Positions 29,378 to 38,220 of a stretch of DNA of 64,000 nucleotides are shown one piece after another. Position 1 is the stretch's first letter. Every line of letters starts with the position of its first letter. The notes beneath the pieces were generated by a model. The model was given only the letters and a program-made list of their open reading frames with translations. It ran no database searches and was not told the DNA's origin. The position numbers and the translations under genes are program-made. Origin of the DNA: Thalassolituus sp. (lineage in GTDB: Bacteria; Pseudomonadota; Gammaproteobacteria; Pseudomonadales; Oceanobacteraceae); assembly GCA_006212115.1 (NCBI GenBank), contig PDUK01000023.1, positions 1 through 64,000 of the forward strand, in the 5' to 3' direction.

Positions 29378-29893
29378 ATGTTGATGCTACGTAATTTAGT
29401 TTTACATTCTGGGATGCGGTTTCTGTGGACTGTGCTTCTGATTTCAGGGGCGCATGCTCACTTCGCGTCGGCGTTGGAACCGCAGGATGCAGCCAGTTAC
29501 TTCCATAGTGGCGGGGTGACACCTCAGCAAGCGGAAGCCTATCTCGAGTCCACATCATCTCCCCTTATTCGTGATAGCGAAGGGGATCATGTTAATTCTT
29601 ACTATTACTTCGGTACACGCGCTGGTCGCACGTTAATCGGCCTGGAGCGGGTTCGTGGTGATGATTACTCTCAGCACTTCAGTATGCTCGTGTTTGAAGG
29701 GGAAGTGCTGCTTGGGTACTACGCCAATATAGCCAGCTTACCCCTGTTTATTGGGGAGGATGGGCGATTACTCTTCCCGCGTGGCAGTGAGCTTGCCGAC
29801 GTGATATTTCTTGATCAGGATGCCTTCCCGCCCTTGTGCCTGAAGGGCACGCACTGCGTGGACTGGGTTGCGGTCAACGCAGTCGAACGCTAA
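29378..29893 (+). CDS. exported protein of unknown function
   Basis: I do not recognise this gene. It encodes about 171 residues with a signal peptide (FLWTVLLISGAHAHFASA) and a mature domain rich in beta strands (SYYYFGTRAGRTLIGLERV, FSMLVFEGEVLLGYY), with two cysteines close to the C-terminus that could form a disulfide (LCLKGTHC). It follows rhlB by 15 bases. The start is uncertain: a TTG at 29366 and ATGs at 29378 and 29384 are all in frame. Confidence 0.65.
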   Translation: MLMLRNLVLHSGMRFLWTVLLISGAHAHFASALEPQDAASYFHSGGVTPQQAEAYLESTSSPLIRDSEGDHVNSYYYFGTRAGRTLIGLERVRGDDYSQHFSMLVFEGEVLLGYYANIASLPLFIGEDGRLLFPRGSELADVIFLDQDAFPPLCLKGTHCVDWVAVNAVER

Positions 29894-29911
29894 TCCCTTA
29901 CACAGCGGAAA

Positions 29912-30652
29912 CTATTTCAAGTCGAGTAAATGCTGTTTCAGAGCATTTTCCAGCCATTCAGGCTCGTCAGCGGGTAAATCGTGCCCAGCGTTGGGGTGCG
30001 TAATAAGCGGTTTCTTCCAGTTGGTCGCAATGCGTGCTGTGCAGAGTGGGCGTACCAACCGATCTTGTGCTGCGTTGTAGAAAACTACGTGATCCACGGG
30101 TGCGGTTAATGGCCCCTTGTAGCGACTGGCTGCGATCAGCTGCCCAAAGACGTTGCGCCAACTTAAAGGATGTTGTTGCGCAAATGTCAGCCAGGGCTGA
30201 GTCTCGGTAGATGTCACTGGTCGATTAATCGTGAGTTCGAAGATAGTGCGTTCCAGTCGCGGACGGTTACCAAAGCATGCGAGTAACCGGAAAAACGACA
30301 GGGCTGTCATTCTTTCCCACGGCGAGGATATATTGGCGAGGCTGGTGTTGATCAGGTGTAGTTCTCTGACTTCCATCGGATAACAGCGAGCCCACTCTGA
30401 AGCAATCATTGCTCCCATCGACACTGCGACGATACTGATCGGCTGCTCTGTCTGGCTGCGTACCTGCCGGCGAACATCTTCCATCATCTCGCGAATACTG
30501 ACAGGGGTCGGTTCGTTGTAACGAAACCCGTTGCCAGCAAGCTCAGGAGTTAATACCCGGTAGCGATCACTGAAACGCTGGGGAAAGTCCAGCCAATGGA
30601 ATCGACTGCGTATCAGTCCGCGTAGAAATACCAGGACGGGCTGCTGTTCCAC
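29912..30652 (-). CDS. alpha/beta hydrolase
   Basis: A 246-residue alpha/beta-hydrolase-fold protein, with nucleophile Ser78 in VSMGAM and the catalytic histidine in NAGHDLP near the C-terminus. The oxyanion region is FLRGLIRSRFHW, and the usual HG is replaced by RG. The substrate is unknown. It starts at a GTG six bases after the stop of the upstream TorF-like gene, so it is the third gene of a minus-strand operon. Confidence 0.8.
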   Translation of the reverse strand: MEQQPVLVFLRGLIRSRFHWLDFPQRFSDRYRVLTPELAGNGFRYNEPTPVSIREMMEDVRRQVRSQTEQPISIVAVSMGAMIASEWARCYPMEVRELHLINTSLANISSPWERMTALSFFRLLACFGNRPRLERTIFELTINRPVTSTETQPWLTFAQQHPLSWRNVFGQLIAASRYKGPLTAPVDHVVFYNAAQDRLVRPLCTARIATNWKKPLITHPNAGHDLPADEPEWLENALKQHLLDLK

Positions 30653-30658
30653 CCAGAA

Positions 30659-31375
30659 TTACCAGAGACGGAAGTAACGGTGAGCACTGAACTGCATGAT
30701 GGTCCCTGCGTCGAAGTCAGCACCAAGATTAGTCCGTTCAACCGTCAGGCGATAATCCCAGTGATTCCAGCTGCGGGCAGCGCCTGCGCGGAAGTGCCAG
30801 TAGTCGTCGGCTGAATCGCTACCAAAATTGGTTGTTTCGTCGCTACCGTCGAGACGGTGATTGGCAGCGTATAATTCGATGGAGAAGGAGCCAGTCTGGA
30901 AGGTATATGCGGCTTCCAGGGTGTGCAGGTTATATTCGCTACCCAGATAACCGTCACCCGCCCGGTAGCCAAGGGTCAGATGGTTATCCCATAGAAGTCG
31001 TAACGCGCTTTCGTTGTACGCATCTGCCTTGCGATCGCGATCTCCGTGAAACGTAAAGCGAGTGATGCTGGCATCGAGGGACCATGCACGCCATAAAGGA
31101 AGATTCGCCCCAGCGTAGAGATCCCATTCGGAATGAATGCTGTCGTCACCACCGTGGTCGACGTTACTGCCCCAGATTCCACCGTAGAACCCCGCGTTGT
31201 GTGTCGCCGTCAGGCCTGCTTGCCAGGCAGCGTTACCGCCAGTCTGACTGATGCCATCCCGCACGAACTCGGACGTCACGCCCAAATCAGTCGTGATGTC
31301 GGCATGACTTACGGTTGCAGCGGCGATAAGGATGGAGGAGCAGGCAGCGGACAGCAGGTGTTGCAGGCGAGGCAT
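30659..31375 (-). CDS. TorF-family putative porin
   Basis: A 238-residue outer-membrane protein: signal peptide to about residue 26 (AAATVSHA), then the family pattern TTDLGVTSEFVRDGISQTGGNAAWQAG and alternating beta strands ending in the aromatic ...YFRLW. The Gcw_chp/TorF family is common in marine gammaproteobacteria and its substrate is unknown. It lies between the carboxypeptidase and hydrolase genes on the same strand. Confidence 0.88.
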   Translation of the reverse strand: MPRLQHLLSAACSSILIAAATVSHADITTDLGVTSEFVRDGISQTGGNAAWQAGLTATHNAGFYGGIWGSNVDHGGDDSIHSEWDLYAGANLPLWRAWSLDASITRFTFHGDRDRKADAYNESALRLLWDNHLTLGYRAGDGYLGSEYNLHTLEAAYTFQTGSFSIELYAANHRLDGSDETTNFGSDSADDYWHFRAGAARSWNHWDYRLTVERTNLGADFDAGTIMQFSAHRYFRLW

Positions 31376-31434
31376 AGATTCAGAAAACCCGTGAATTGTG
31401 TCAGGGGCTTAGTGTAACGGAAGCCGCGCTTGCT

Positions 31435-32517
31435 TCACACTGCTGTCGTGATATTTCCGTCAAGACCGGGATACCAACGAGACAGAGCGCCCTGCATAGC
31501 GCGTTGTTGGTCGCTGGCACTGGCGGGAGCCCACATTGGCATAGTGCGTGTTGCGGACATCAGGAAGTCAAAAAGTACCAGATGGCGGCGCAGGATTCGC
31601 TGGTGACGGTGGGGAAGAACCGGGTTGAAAAGTCCGTGATAGCGGAACAAATGTCGTGGGTTCTTTTTCACCCAGAGCCAGGAGCCCATCTCCAGAGTGA
31701 TGGGGATAAAGCAGCCATCTGGTTGCTGTCCTGCGTAGTCATCGTAGAGGTAATCCCACATGTCGCCATTGGTCGTGTAACTGTGCGCCTGAGGCTCAAA
31801 CAGATATTGTTCGTGGCTTGGGTAACTGTGTTCGAATAACTCTGTAAGTCGGTGTGCAGCACCTATGCCGGGCCAGGGGGCAGTACTTTTTGCATATGGA
31901 AACCAGAGGCGATCTCGGGTGCCGAAACCTGAGTGGCAATCGAGACTGATCGCATACTTCTGTTGCTTCAGACCGTGATGGATCGCATCGGCAAGCGCCT
32001 GATTTTCTGGTTCCAGTGGTGCGCCGTTTTCACCTCGGAACCATGGAAGAGAGCGGCTTAGTCGTTGTCCGCCCACCAGCCAGGGTGTCTTTCCTTCTGC
32101 TTCTACAGGCGCATTCCGCATCAGGTCGACACCATTCGGATTGCAGCGAGTGTTGTCTCTCATGCCGCCTGGGTTGACCATGGGGACGATTAACAAACGT
32201 AGATGATCTAATTGATCCTGAAGCAGGCTGTCCCAATGCAGGCGGCGAATCAGGCTTTTAAGAAAAGATAAAATGACCTGAGTGCCGATGCGTTCCACTC
32301 CGTGTACACCGCCGACGAGAGCCAGTACCGGGGCCTCGGGTGAGGTGCTGCCCATCTCCAGTACGTAAAAAGGAAGGTGGGTGTCCTGATGCTGGATATG
32401 AACCGGAACCCTGATTCGCATAAGATCTTTGCCTTCCTGAATCAGTGACTCGAGTTCCTGCAATTCGGGAAGGCCGTTGTATGCTTTATTGGACGTGCTG
32501 CGAGAGGTGTACGTCAC
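31435..32517 (-). CDS. M14-family zinc carboxypeptidase-like protein
   Basis: A 360-residue metallopeptidase of the M14 type. The zinc ligands His72 and Glu75 are in GGVHGVERIG, the third ligand His is in LDCHSGFGT, and the catalytic Glu is in TLEMGSW. VPMVNPGGM and RCNPNGVDLMRN are typical substrate-pocket motifs. No signal peptide is seen, which suggests a cytoplasmic enzyme acting on small peptides or peptidoglycan-derived amides (inference). It heads a three-gene minus-strand unit with the porin and the hydrolase. Confidence 0.85.
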   Translation of the reverse strand: MTYTSRSTSNKAYNGLPELQELESLIQEGKDLMRIRVPVHIQHQDTHLPFYVLEMGSTSPEAPVLALVGGVHGVERIGTQVILSFLKSLIRRLHWDSLLQDQLDHLRLLIVPMVNPGGMRDNTRCNPNGVDLMRNAPVEAEGKTPWLVGGQRLSRSLPWFRGENGAPLEPENQALADAIHHGLKQQKYAISLDCHSGFGTRDRLWFPYAKSTAPWPGIGAAHRLTELFEHSYPSHEQYLFEPQAHSYTTNGDMWDYLYDDYAGQQPDGCFIPITLEMGSWLWVKKNPRHLFRYHGLFNPVLPHRHQRILRRHLVLFDFLMSATRTMPMWAPASASDQQRAMQGALSRWYPGLDGNITTAV

Positions 32518-32615
32518 TGAGTTACCTGCTTTAGTCAGAGGTGTCTGGGTTAATGGTGTGAGTTATTGGTGTAAAGTGTCGTCGCTTGCTACCACATTAA
32601 AAGGTTATCGCATTA

Positions 32616-34430
32616 ATGAGAAGCTTCCAGTCAAGTCAAGTGGACATGCCTGACAAACTGAATGTTCGCCGCTGGTTACGCACCATCTGGCCTTTTTTGT
32701 TGGAATATCGTGGCCGGGTAGTCGGTGCCATGGCCTGTCTCCTTGCGGCCAAACTCGCCAGCGTGGTTATGCCGTTTCTGTTGAAATATCAGGTTGATCA
32801 CCTGGACCAACAGGGCGTGATTGGCGGGAGTGTCGATAGCGCGGAGTGGTGGGTGGCTTTTCCACTTCTTTTGTTGCTTGCTTATGGGGCTGTTCGATTT
32901 GTATCGGTATTTGCAGGCGAGCTGAGAGACCTGTTATTTGGACGCGTTGCCGAGCGAGTGATGCGTCGTATGTCGCTTACCTTGTTCAGACATCTGCACA
33001 GCCTGAGTCTGGCGTTCCACCTTGATCGCCAGACCGGAGCGCTGCAACGAGATATCGAAAGGGGAACGCAGGGCATTTCATTTTTGATGAGATTTCTCAT
33101 ATTCAACATCCTGCCTACCTTCCTTGAACTGGGGTTGGTTATCGTCCTGCTGTTGATTAACTATCCGCCTGTGTTTGCGCTGATTACTCTTATGGCTGTC
33201 GTGCTTTACGTGGGCTATTCAGTGAAAGTCACGGAGTGGCGCACCCGGTTTGTACGCGAGGCTAATCAGATGGACTCGAGCACCCATGCGCGCGCACTCG
33301 ATAGCCTGTTGAATTACGAAACGGTTAAGTACTTCACTGCAGAGGAGCGTGAGGCTAAAGATTATGATGACTCGCTAGCTAAATGGGAGCAGGCCCGTCG
33401 AATGAATCGCCTGTCTCTTTTTACCCTCAATAGCGGTCAGGCTCTGATTATCTCTGTTGCTATGGCGGCCATGCTAACCAGTGCCGCTTATTACGTATTA
33501 ATCGGTGAAATGACCCTGGGTGACTTTACCCTCGTCAACGCATTCATGTTTCAGCTCTTCTTGCCGTTGAATTTTCTCGGCTTTGTGTATCGCGAGATTA
33601 AGGCTTCTGTCGCTAATATTGAGCGGATGTTTACCTTGCTTGACGTGGAGAGTCAGGTCCCGGATAAGAGTGAGAACGCGCTGGAGTTGAAGGGCGGCTC
33701 CGTGGAATTTCGTGACGTCACTTATGCTTATGGGCGCGGTAAACCGATTTTGCGCGGGTTGAATTTTGAAGTGCCCGCTGGTCGGACCTTAGCCTTGGTT
33801 GGTGGTAGCGGAGCAGGCAAGTCGACCATTACGCGCTTGTTGTTCCGGTTCTACGACGTTGACTCAGGAAGTGTGCTGATAGACGGTCAATCCGTAGCAG
33901 ATGTCAGTCAGACTTCGTTGCGAGAGGCGCTTGGAATCGTCCCACAGGACACGGTGCTGTTTAACGATACGCTTCGCAACAATCTATTGTATGCATGCCC
34001 TGAGGCGACGGAAGAACAGCTTCTCGAGGCGGTGCGCATGGTCAGCCTCGACAGGTTGATAAAGGATAGTCCTGAAGGACTGGACGCAGTAGTCGGCGAG
34101 CGCGGCCTGAAACTCTCTGGCGGCGAAAAACAGCGCATTGCCATTGCCCGGATGCTGCTGAAGCGACCCGCTATCATGGTCTTCGATGAAGCGACGTCGT
34201 CGCTCGACTCGCAGACAGAACTCAGCATTATGCAGGAGATTCGTCGTGTGTCCGCAGGGCATACGGCGCTGATTATTGCCCACCGTCTGTCTACCGTGGT
34301 TGACGCAGATGAAATTGCTGTCGTGGAAGATGGCGTCATCATTGAGCGCGGGAAGCATGATGAGCTGTTGTCGTCAGGTGGTCGCTATGCCTCGCTATGG
34401 CACGCCCAGCAGAGAACCGAAACGGAGTGA
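32616..34430 (+). CDS. ABC exporter, Atm1-like (permease fused to ATPase)
   Basis: A half-transporter of 604 residues with six N-terminal membrane helices and a C-terminal ATPase: Walker A GGSGAGKST near 398, signature LSGGEKQR, Walker B IMVFDEATSSLD, and the switch histidine in IIAHRLST. The LHSLSLAFHLDRQTGALQRDIERG segment and the NYETVKYF motif match the Atm1/HMT subfamily that exports glutathione-bound species or Fe-S precursors. A second in-frame ATG is at 32646. Confidence 0.9.
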   Translation: MRSFQSSQVDMPDKLNVRRWLRTIWPFLLEYRGRVVGAMACLLAAKLASVVMPFLLKYQVDHLDQQGVIGGSVDSAEWWVAFPLLLLLAYGAVRFVSVFAGELRDLLFGRVAERVMRRMSLTLFRHLHSLSLAFHLDRQTGALQRDIERGTQGISFLMRFLIFNILPTFLELGLVIVLLLINYPPVFALITLMAVVLYVGYSVKVTEWRTRFVREANQMDSSTHARALDSLLNYETVKYFTAEEREAKDYDDSLAKWEQARRMNRLSLFTLNSGQALIISVAMAAMLTSAAYYVLIGEMTLGDFTLVNAFMFQLFLPLNFLGFVYREIKASVANIERMFTLLDVESQVPDKSENALELKGGSVEFRDVTYAYGRGKPILRGLNFEVPAGRTLALVGGSGAGKSTITRLLFRFYDVDSGSVLIDGQSVADVSQTSLREALGIVPQDTVLFNDTLRNNLLYACPEATEEQLLEAVRMVSLDRLIKDSPEGLDAVVGERGLKLSGGEKQRIAIARMLLKRPAIMVFDEATSSLDSQTELSIMQEIRRVSAGHTALIIAHRLSTVVDADEIAVVEDGVIIERGKHDELLSSGGRYASLWHAQQRTETE

Positions 34431-34456
34431 CTTTGTGCTGTATTGAGTGCTTGTTT

Positions 34457-34486
34457 TTGCATCGGTTGGGCCAGCGCAGGTAAACT
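34457..34486 (+). promoter_or_regulatory. candidate promoter of fadM-miaE
   Basis: TTGCAT at 34457-34462 and TAAACT at 34481-34486 are 18 bases apart, about 35 bases before the fadM start. Consensus match only. Confidence 0.35.
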
Positions 34487-34519
34487 GCGCGCACTTGAAA
34501 TGTAGATTCTGGTGTATGC

Positions 34520-34924
34520 ATGTCCACAAAAATTAAGGTTCGCGGTTTTCATATTGATGTCTATCAGCACGTAAATAACGGTAGATACATGGAGTTCCTG
34601 GAAGAAGCACGCTGGGAATTTATGGGCAGCAGCGGCTTTGCTCAGAAGATCGCTGACCTTGGATTGTCCATGGTCGTGGTCAATACCAATATCAATTATC
34701 GTCGTCCTGCTGTGCTGCACGATGTGTTGAATGTCAGTGTGAAGGTCATTCGTATTGGTGGGAAGAGTGCGATGTTCGAACAGGTTGTCACCCGCGAGAC
34801 AGACGGTGAGCCGGAAGTTGTCGTGGATGCCACAGTGACCTTTTGTGTGATGGACCCAGTGGCCGAAAAAGCGGTTCCGCTTGAAGGTGAAATCCGAGCC
34901 ATTCTTGAAGAGGTCGCACAATGA
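34520..34924 (+). CDS. fadM: FadM-like acyl-CoA thioesterase
   Basis: A hot-dog thioesterase of 134 residues, very close in sequence to E. coli FadM (YbaW): KVRGFHIDVYQHVNNGRYMEF and EEARWEF are nearly the same, and NINYRRPAVL is identical. FadM hydrolyses long-chain 3,5-dienoyl-CoA that blocks beta-oxidation. The active-site Asp is in HIDVYQH. The stop overlaps the miaE start by four bases (ATGA), so the two are coupled. Confidence 0.93.
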   Translation: MSTKIKVRGFHIDVYQHVNNGRYMEFLEEARWEFMGSSGFAQKIADLGLSMVVVNTNINYRRPAVLHDVLNVSVKVIRIGGKSAMFEQVVTRETDGEPEVVVDATVTFCVMDPVAEKAVPLEGEIRAILEEVAQ

Positions 34925-35550
34925 ATCTGGATGAGGTGCTCGTTGAGATTAACCAGTTTCTGATGTGTCCGACCCCCGAGAGCTGGATCAATGTGGCGTT
35001 GGAAAATCAGGAGACATTACTGATTGACCATGCCAACTGCGAGAAGAAAGCGGCCTCGACTGCGATGAATCTCCTTTATCGACACATCGACCGCGCAGAC
35101 CTGCTAAAGAAAATGAGCCAGCTGGCGCGTGAAGAACTCCTGCACTTTGAGCAGGTCGTGAACATAATGAAAGACCGCGGAATCAGCTATAAGCATGTTT
35201 CCTCATCGCGTTACGCGTCGGGTCTGCGTGATCTTGTGCGCAAAGGCGGGGAGGAAGAACTTGTCGATGTGCTTATCTGTGGCGCGCTGATTGAGGCACG
35301 ATCTTGTGAGCGTTTTGCGGCGCTGGTTCCGCATCTGGATGATGTGCTCGCGAAATTCTACCGCTCTTTGTTGCGTTCCGAAGGGCGTCACTATCAGGAC
35401 TATCTGGAACTTGCTCAGCAGTATGCGGGTTATGACATCCAATCAAGGGTGGATGAGTTTCGCGCACTTGAACGCGAGCTGATCATGAGCCCTGATCCGG
35501 AATTCCGATTCCATAGCGGAGTGCCGGACCTGGCGGCGATGTCAGCTTAA
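34921..35550 (+). CDS. miaE: tRNA 2-methylthio-N6-isopentenyladenosine hydroxylase
   Basis: MiaE hydroxylates ms2i6A37 in tRNA, using a di-iron site. The 209-residue helical-bundle product carries the ferritin-like ligands: the NCEKKAAS glutamate, EELLHFEQV, ARSCERF and the SEGRHYQDY histidine. The length is slightly short of the Salmonella enzyme. It is coupled to fadM and its stop touches the stop of a convergent small gene. Confidence 0.94.
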   Translation: MNLDEVLVEINQFLMCPTPESWINVALENQETLLIDHANCEKKAASTAMNLLYRHIDRADLLKKMSQLAREELLHFEQVVNIMKDRGISYKHVSSSRYASGLRDLVRKGGEEELVDVLICGALIEARSCERFAALVPHLDDVLAKFYRSLLRSEGRHYQDYLELAQQYAGYDIQSRVDEFRALERELIMSPDPEFRFHSGVPDLAAMSA

Positions 35551-35726
35551 TCCTGACAGGCCCGGATGATTTTCAGACAGATATCCGTTTCACGCTGATA
35601 AGCCGCATCGTCAATAACACCGGCCTTAAGATCGCGCCCGGCTTGTTCTAACCGGGCCTCAGCGTCTTTAAGGTCTGTGAACATGCGGTTTGCTTCCAAA
35701 GCTTTGAGGGTTGCTGCTGCAGTCAT
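35547..35726 (-). CDS. small hypothetical protein, 59 residues
   Basis: I do not recognise this protein. The minus-strand frame begins with ATG at 35726, preceded by GAGGAA at a six-base distance, and ends at 35547, sharing three bases with the miaE end. It encodes a charged soluble helical protein (MTAAATLKALEANRMFTDL..., with DLKAGVIDDAAYQRETDI near the middle), no signal peptide and one cysteine pair region at the C-terminus. The good ribosome site and clean frame support expression. Confidence 0.65.
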   Translation of the reverse strand: MTAAATLKALEANRMFTDLKDAEARLEQAGRDLKAGVIDDAAYQRETDICLKIIRACQD

Positions 35727-35885
35727 CTGGTATTCCTCGTCAATGGCTATGTGTGGTCTCTGTATAGCGCTCGGTTTAGTGCTCTAGTACAGATTCAAGC
35801 TAGACCGCTTATGGGAACCACACCAGTAGGCAGAGTTCCCCTTACCCTGCAATGATTACAATTTCTTGAAAGGACTGGTCGCAAA

Positions 35886-36812
35886 GTGAACAAACACCCG
35901 ATAGATGGCGCGAATTGCGCTGGCTTGATGTTGGCGGCCCGGACCACCGGCCCTTTGTTCGGATATGACCGCTCAGCGGGGGAGGGGCAGCCCGTCCACT
36001 TTCTGCATGGCAACGGTTTTTGTGGTTTGACGCTGGCGCCATTTGCCAGTCATATGACGAGCAGCGATCAGCCTCTCTTTTTCTCAGATCTGCCAGGTCA
36101 CGGTGGGACAGCCGGGCCCGGTGGGCCGGTTCAACCCGATTGGAATCGTATGGCTGATGAGGTGGCGGATTCCATTGCTGCCCTGAGTCAGGCGCCGGTT
36201 GTGGGAGTTGGTCATAGCATGGGAGGAGTAGTCTCTCTGTTGGCGGCTGCTCGATATCCTCAATTATTTGCGCGTATTGTTCTGTTAGACCCGGTCTTGT
36301 TTGGACGTGAAGTCATCTTCTATCAGCGCCTGATGAGAAAGACGGGTCTGTGGCAGAGGTCGGCGCTTGTTAAGTCTGTTACGGCCCGCAGGTCGCAGTG
36401 GCCGGATGAGGCAGCCATGCTGAAAGACCTTCGCAAAAAGAAACTGTATCGGGATTGGGAGTCAGAAGCGCTGGAAGCATTTGTGCGGTTTGCAACCCGA
36501 CCTGTCATGGCCAAGGATGATGCAAAGGAAGCAATCGAACTTGCGTGTGCGCCGGCTTGGGAAGCGTCTATTTTTGGTTCGTATCCACGCGGCCTGTGGA
36601 AGGCAGTCCGGCAGATTCAAGTGCCGGTGGATATCATTACAGCGACAGACTCTTATCCTTTTATTCGTCCGGCAGTTAAACGAGCAGTGGCCGTTAATCC
36701 GAATATTCATCACCATGTTTTCGATGGGGGCCACTGCTTTCCGATGGAAAATTCTGAGTTGGCTGCGGCTAGTGTGTCGGACATATTGGCCGATTCTCGC
36801 CAGGTGGTGTGA
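35886..36812 (+). CDS. alpha/beta hydrolase
   Basis: A 308-residue alpha/beta-hydrolase with oxyanion motif HFLHGNGFCG, nucleophile Ser111 in GHSMGG, and a C-terminal FDGGHCFPMENS with the catalytic histidine. It is unrelated in detail to the hydrolase at 29912. The substrate is unknown. The start is GTG, with AAAGGA 12 bases upstream; later in-frame ATG codons would trim the N-terminus without affecting the core. Confidence 0.85.
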   Translation: MNKHPIDGANCAGLMLAARTTGPLFGYDRSAGEGQPVHFLHGNGFCGLTLAPFASHMTSSDQPLFFSDLPGHGGTAGPGGPVQPDWNRMADEVADSIAALSQAPVVGVGHSMGGVVSLLAAARYPQLFARIVLLDPVLFGREVIFYQRLMRKTGLWQRSALVKSVTARRSQWPDEAAMLKDLRKKKLYRDWESEALEAFVRFATRPVMAKDDAKEAIELACAPAWEASIFGSYPRGLWKAVRQIQVPVDIITATDSYPFIRPAVKRAVAVNPNIHHHVFDGGHCFPMENSELAAASVSDILADSRQVV

Positions 36813-36889
36813 AAACCTTTGTCAATTTAAATTCACTGGGCTATGGTGGTTTGTACTTGGGCAATTAAGTGAGTTTCGAGTAGGACCCT

Positions 36890-37354
36890 ATGAACATGGA
36901 GATTCAGGCAGCCTTAGATGTTGCCGATGAGACTGATTCCTTCCTCCAGATCACTGATGTGATCTACGACAAAGAAGCCGATAACGGATTTGATTCGCTG
37001 AACGATGCGGAGAAAACGGTCTTCTGTCTCGACCAATTATTGCGAGAGATGGAGAACGGAGGCTTTGTTCAATTCATACACCACGAAGCGGGTGCAAAAG
37101 CTGAAGATACCCTTGAAGCGCTTGAGCGTATTAAGGCGCCTGTATCTGCTGGCTTGCTGGACCAGATCATAGCGCTATTCCCAGATCGCGCTGTTCCCGC
37201 TGATGAAGACGATCGCATTGATGCCTTCGATCAGATCGAGAGTGAACACGCAGATGAAATCGCTGCGCTGGATGATCGCTTCTACGACAGCGGCGAAAAC
37301 CTTGTCCTCCTGACTTTGCGATTTGTTCAGAAAAATCTTAAAGATTTTCACTGA
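36890..37354 (+). CDS. DMP19-like (DUF4375) protein
   Basis: A 154-residue acidic protein with the pattern of the DMP19/DUF4375 family: SLNDAEKTVFCLDQLLREMENGGFVQFIHHEAG, followed by ALERIKAP and an LFPDRAVPADEDDR segment. DMP19 of Neisseria is a DNA mimic that displaces a repressor, but the function here is not known. The strong negative charge agrees with such a role without proving it. Confidence 0.75.
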   Translation: MNMEIQAALDVADETDSFLQITDVIYDKEADNGFDSLNDAEKTVFCLDQLLREMENGGFVQFIHHEAGAKAEDTLEALERIKAPVSAGLLDQIIALFPDRAVPADEDDRIDAFDQIESEHADEIAALDDRFYDSGENLVLLTLRFVQKNLKDFH

Positions 37355-37362
37355 CCGCGAAC

Positions 37363-37399
37363 GAGTGTCACTCTTGCTATCCTGATTTAGAGTGACTCT
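37363..37399. repeat. two short palindromes
   Basis: GAGTGTCACTC (37363-37373) and AGAGTGACTCT (37389-37399) are each perfect inverted repeats, with centres 26 bases apart, just after the DMP19-like gene. Confidence 0.6.
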
Positions 37400-37405
37400 G
37401 GTCGC

Positions 37406-37433
37406 ACATCAGGCTGCACAGGCGGCCTGATGT
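37406..37433. terminator. nine-base hairpin without a T-run
   Basis: ACATCAGGC and GCCTGATGT form a perfect nine-base stem around a ten-base loop, 52 bases after the DMP19-like stop. No T-run follows, so it is either a weak or factor-assisted terminator or an RNA-stabilising stem. The region up to 37626 holds nothing else I recognise. Confidence 0.45.
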
Positions 37434-37626
37434 CGAATTCTGACCCGAATCAGACCCGACACTCTGGCTCGGATATTTGACTTGGGAATTCGAAGGAAGA
37501 GAGCAAAAGCGTAGAAGCGCAAAAATGTAGTTGAGCAGACAGGCCAGAATGGCGTTTGCGCGTAGCTTTTCTTGTAATCTGAACGCCGAACGCTGAAACT
37601 ATGACGTAGTTACAAAGGGATTGGCT

Positions 37627-38193
37627 ATGCTCATAAGAATAATTTCGGCGCTTGCTCTGTCTGTATTTCTCACACATTCCGCGGTTGCGGAAATGTCGCT
37701 GAAGGGTGTTTCTGTTCCCGATAAAGTGACATTCTCTGGCCACACTATGGTGCTCAATGGTGCGGGTGTTCGCTCCAGATTCTTCGTGGATGCGTATGTC
37801 GCAGCACTGTACCTTCCTGAACCATCGACCGATGCGCTGGGCATTTTGGGCTCTGGTAGTCCACTTGATATCCGCGTCACTATTATTTCCGACCTGGTGA
37901 CCGGTGAACGGTTTGCTGAGTCTGCGCTGGATGGTTTTGTGCGGTCTACGCACGGCGACCTGGGCCCGATCAGAGAGCAGGTTGATACCATGATTAAGAC
38001 ATTTCGTAGTGCTTTGAAAAAGGGTGATACCTTTGATCTGGTCTATAATCCGGACACGGGTACGGAAATATACCGAAACGGGGAACTTCAGGTGACGGTT
38101 GATGGTCTGGAGTTCAGGTCTGCCATGGCAGGAATCTGGCTATCAGACGACCCGGTTCAGTCCAGTCTGCGGGATGATATGCTCGGGCTGTGA
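37627..38193 (+). CDS. exported chalcone-isomerase-like protein
   Basis: A 188-residue protein with a signal peptide (ISALALSVFLTHSAVA) and the bacterial chalcone-isomerase-like fold: LNGAGVRSRFFVDAYVAALYLPEP at the start of the domain, then GDTFDLVYNPDTGTEIYRNGE. These bacterial homologues do not make flavonoids; their ligand may be a fatty acid (inference). It precedes the hybrid kinase by 27 bases, and a shared transcript is possible. Confidence 0.85.
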   Translation: MLIRIISALALSVFLTHSAVAEMSLKGVSVPDKVTFSGHTMVLNGAGVRSRFFVDAYVAALYLPEPSTDALGILGSGSPLDIRVTIISDLVTGERFAESALDGFVRSTHGDLGPIREQVDTMIKTFRSALKKGDTFDLVYNPDTGTEIYRNGELQVTVDGLEFRSAMAGIWLSDDPVQSSLRDDMLGL

Positions 38194-38220
38194 TAAAGAA
38201 TTTGCAAAGGATTGCTCACA

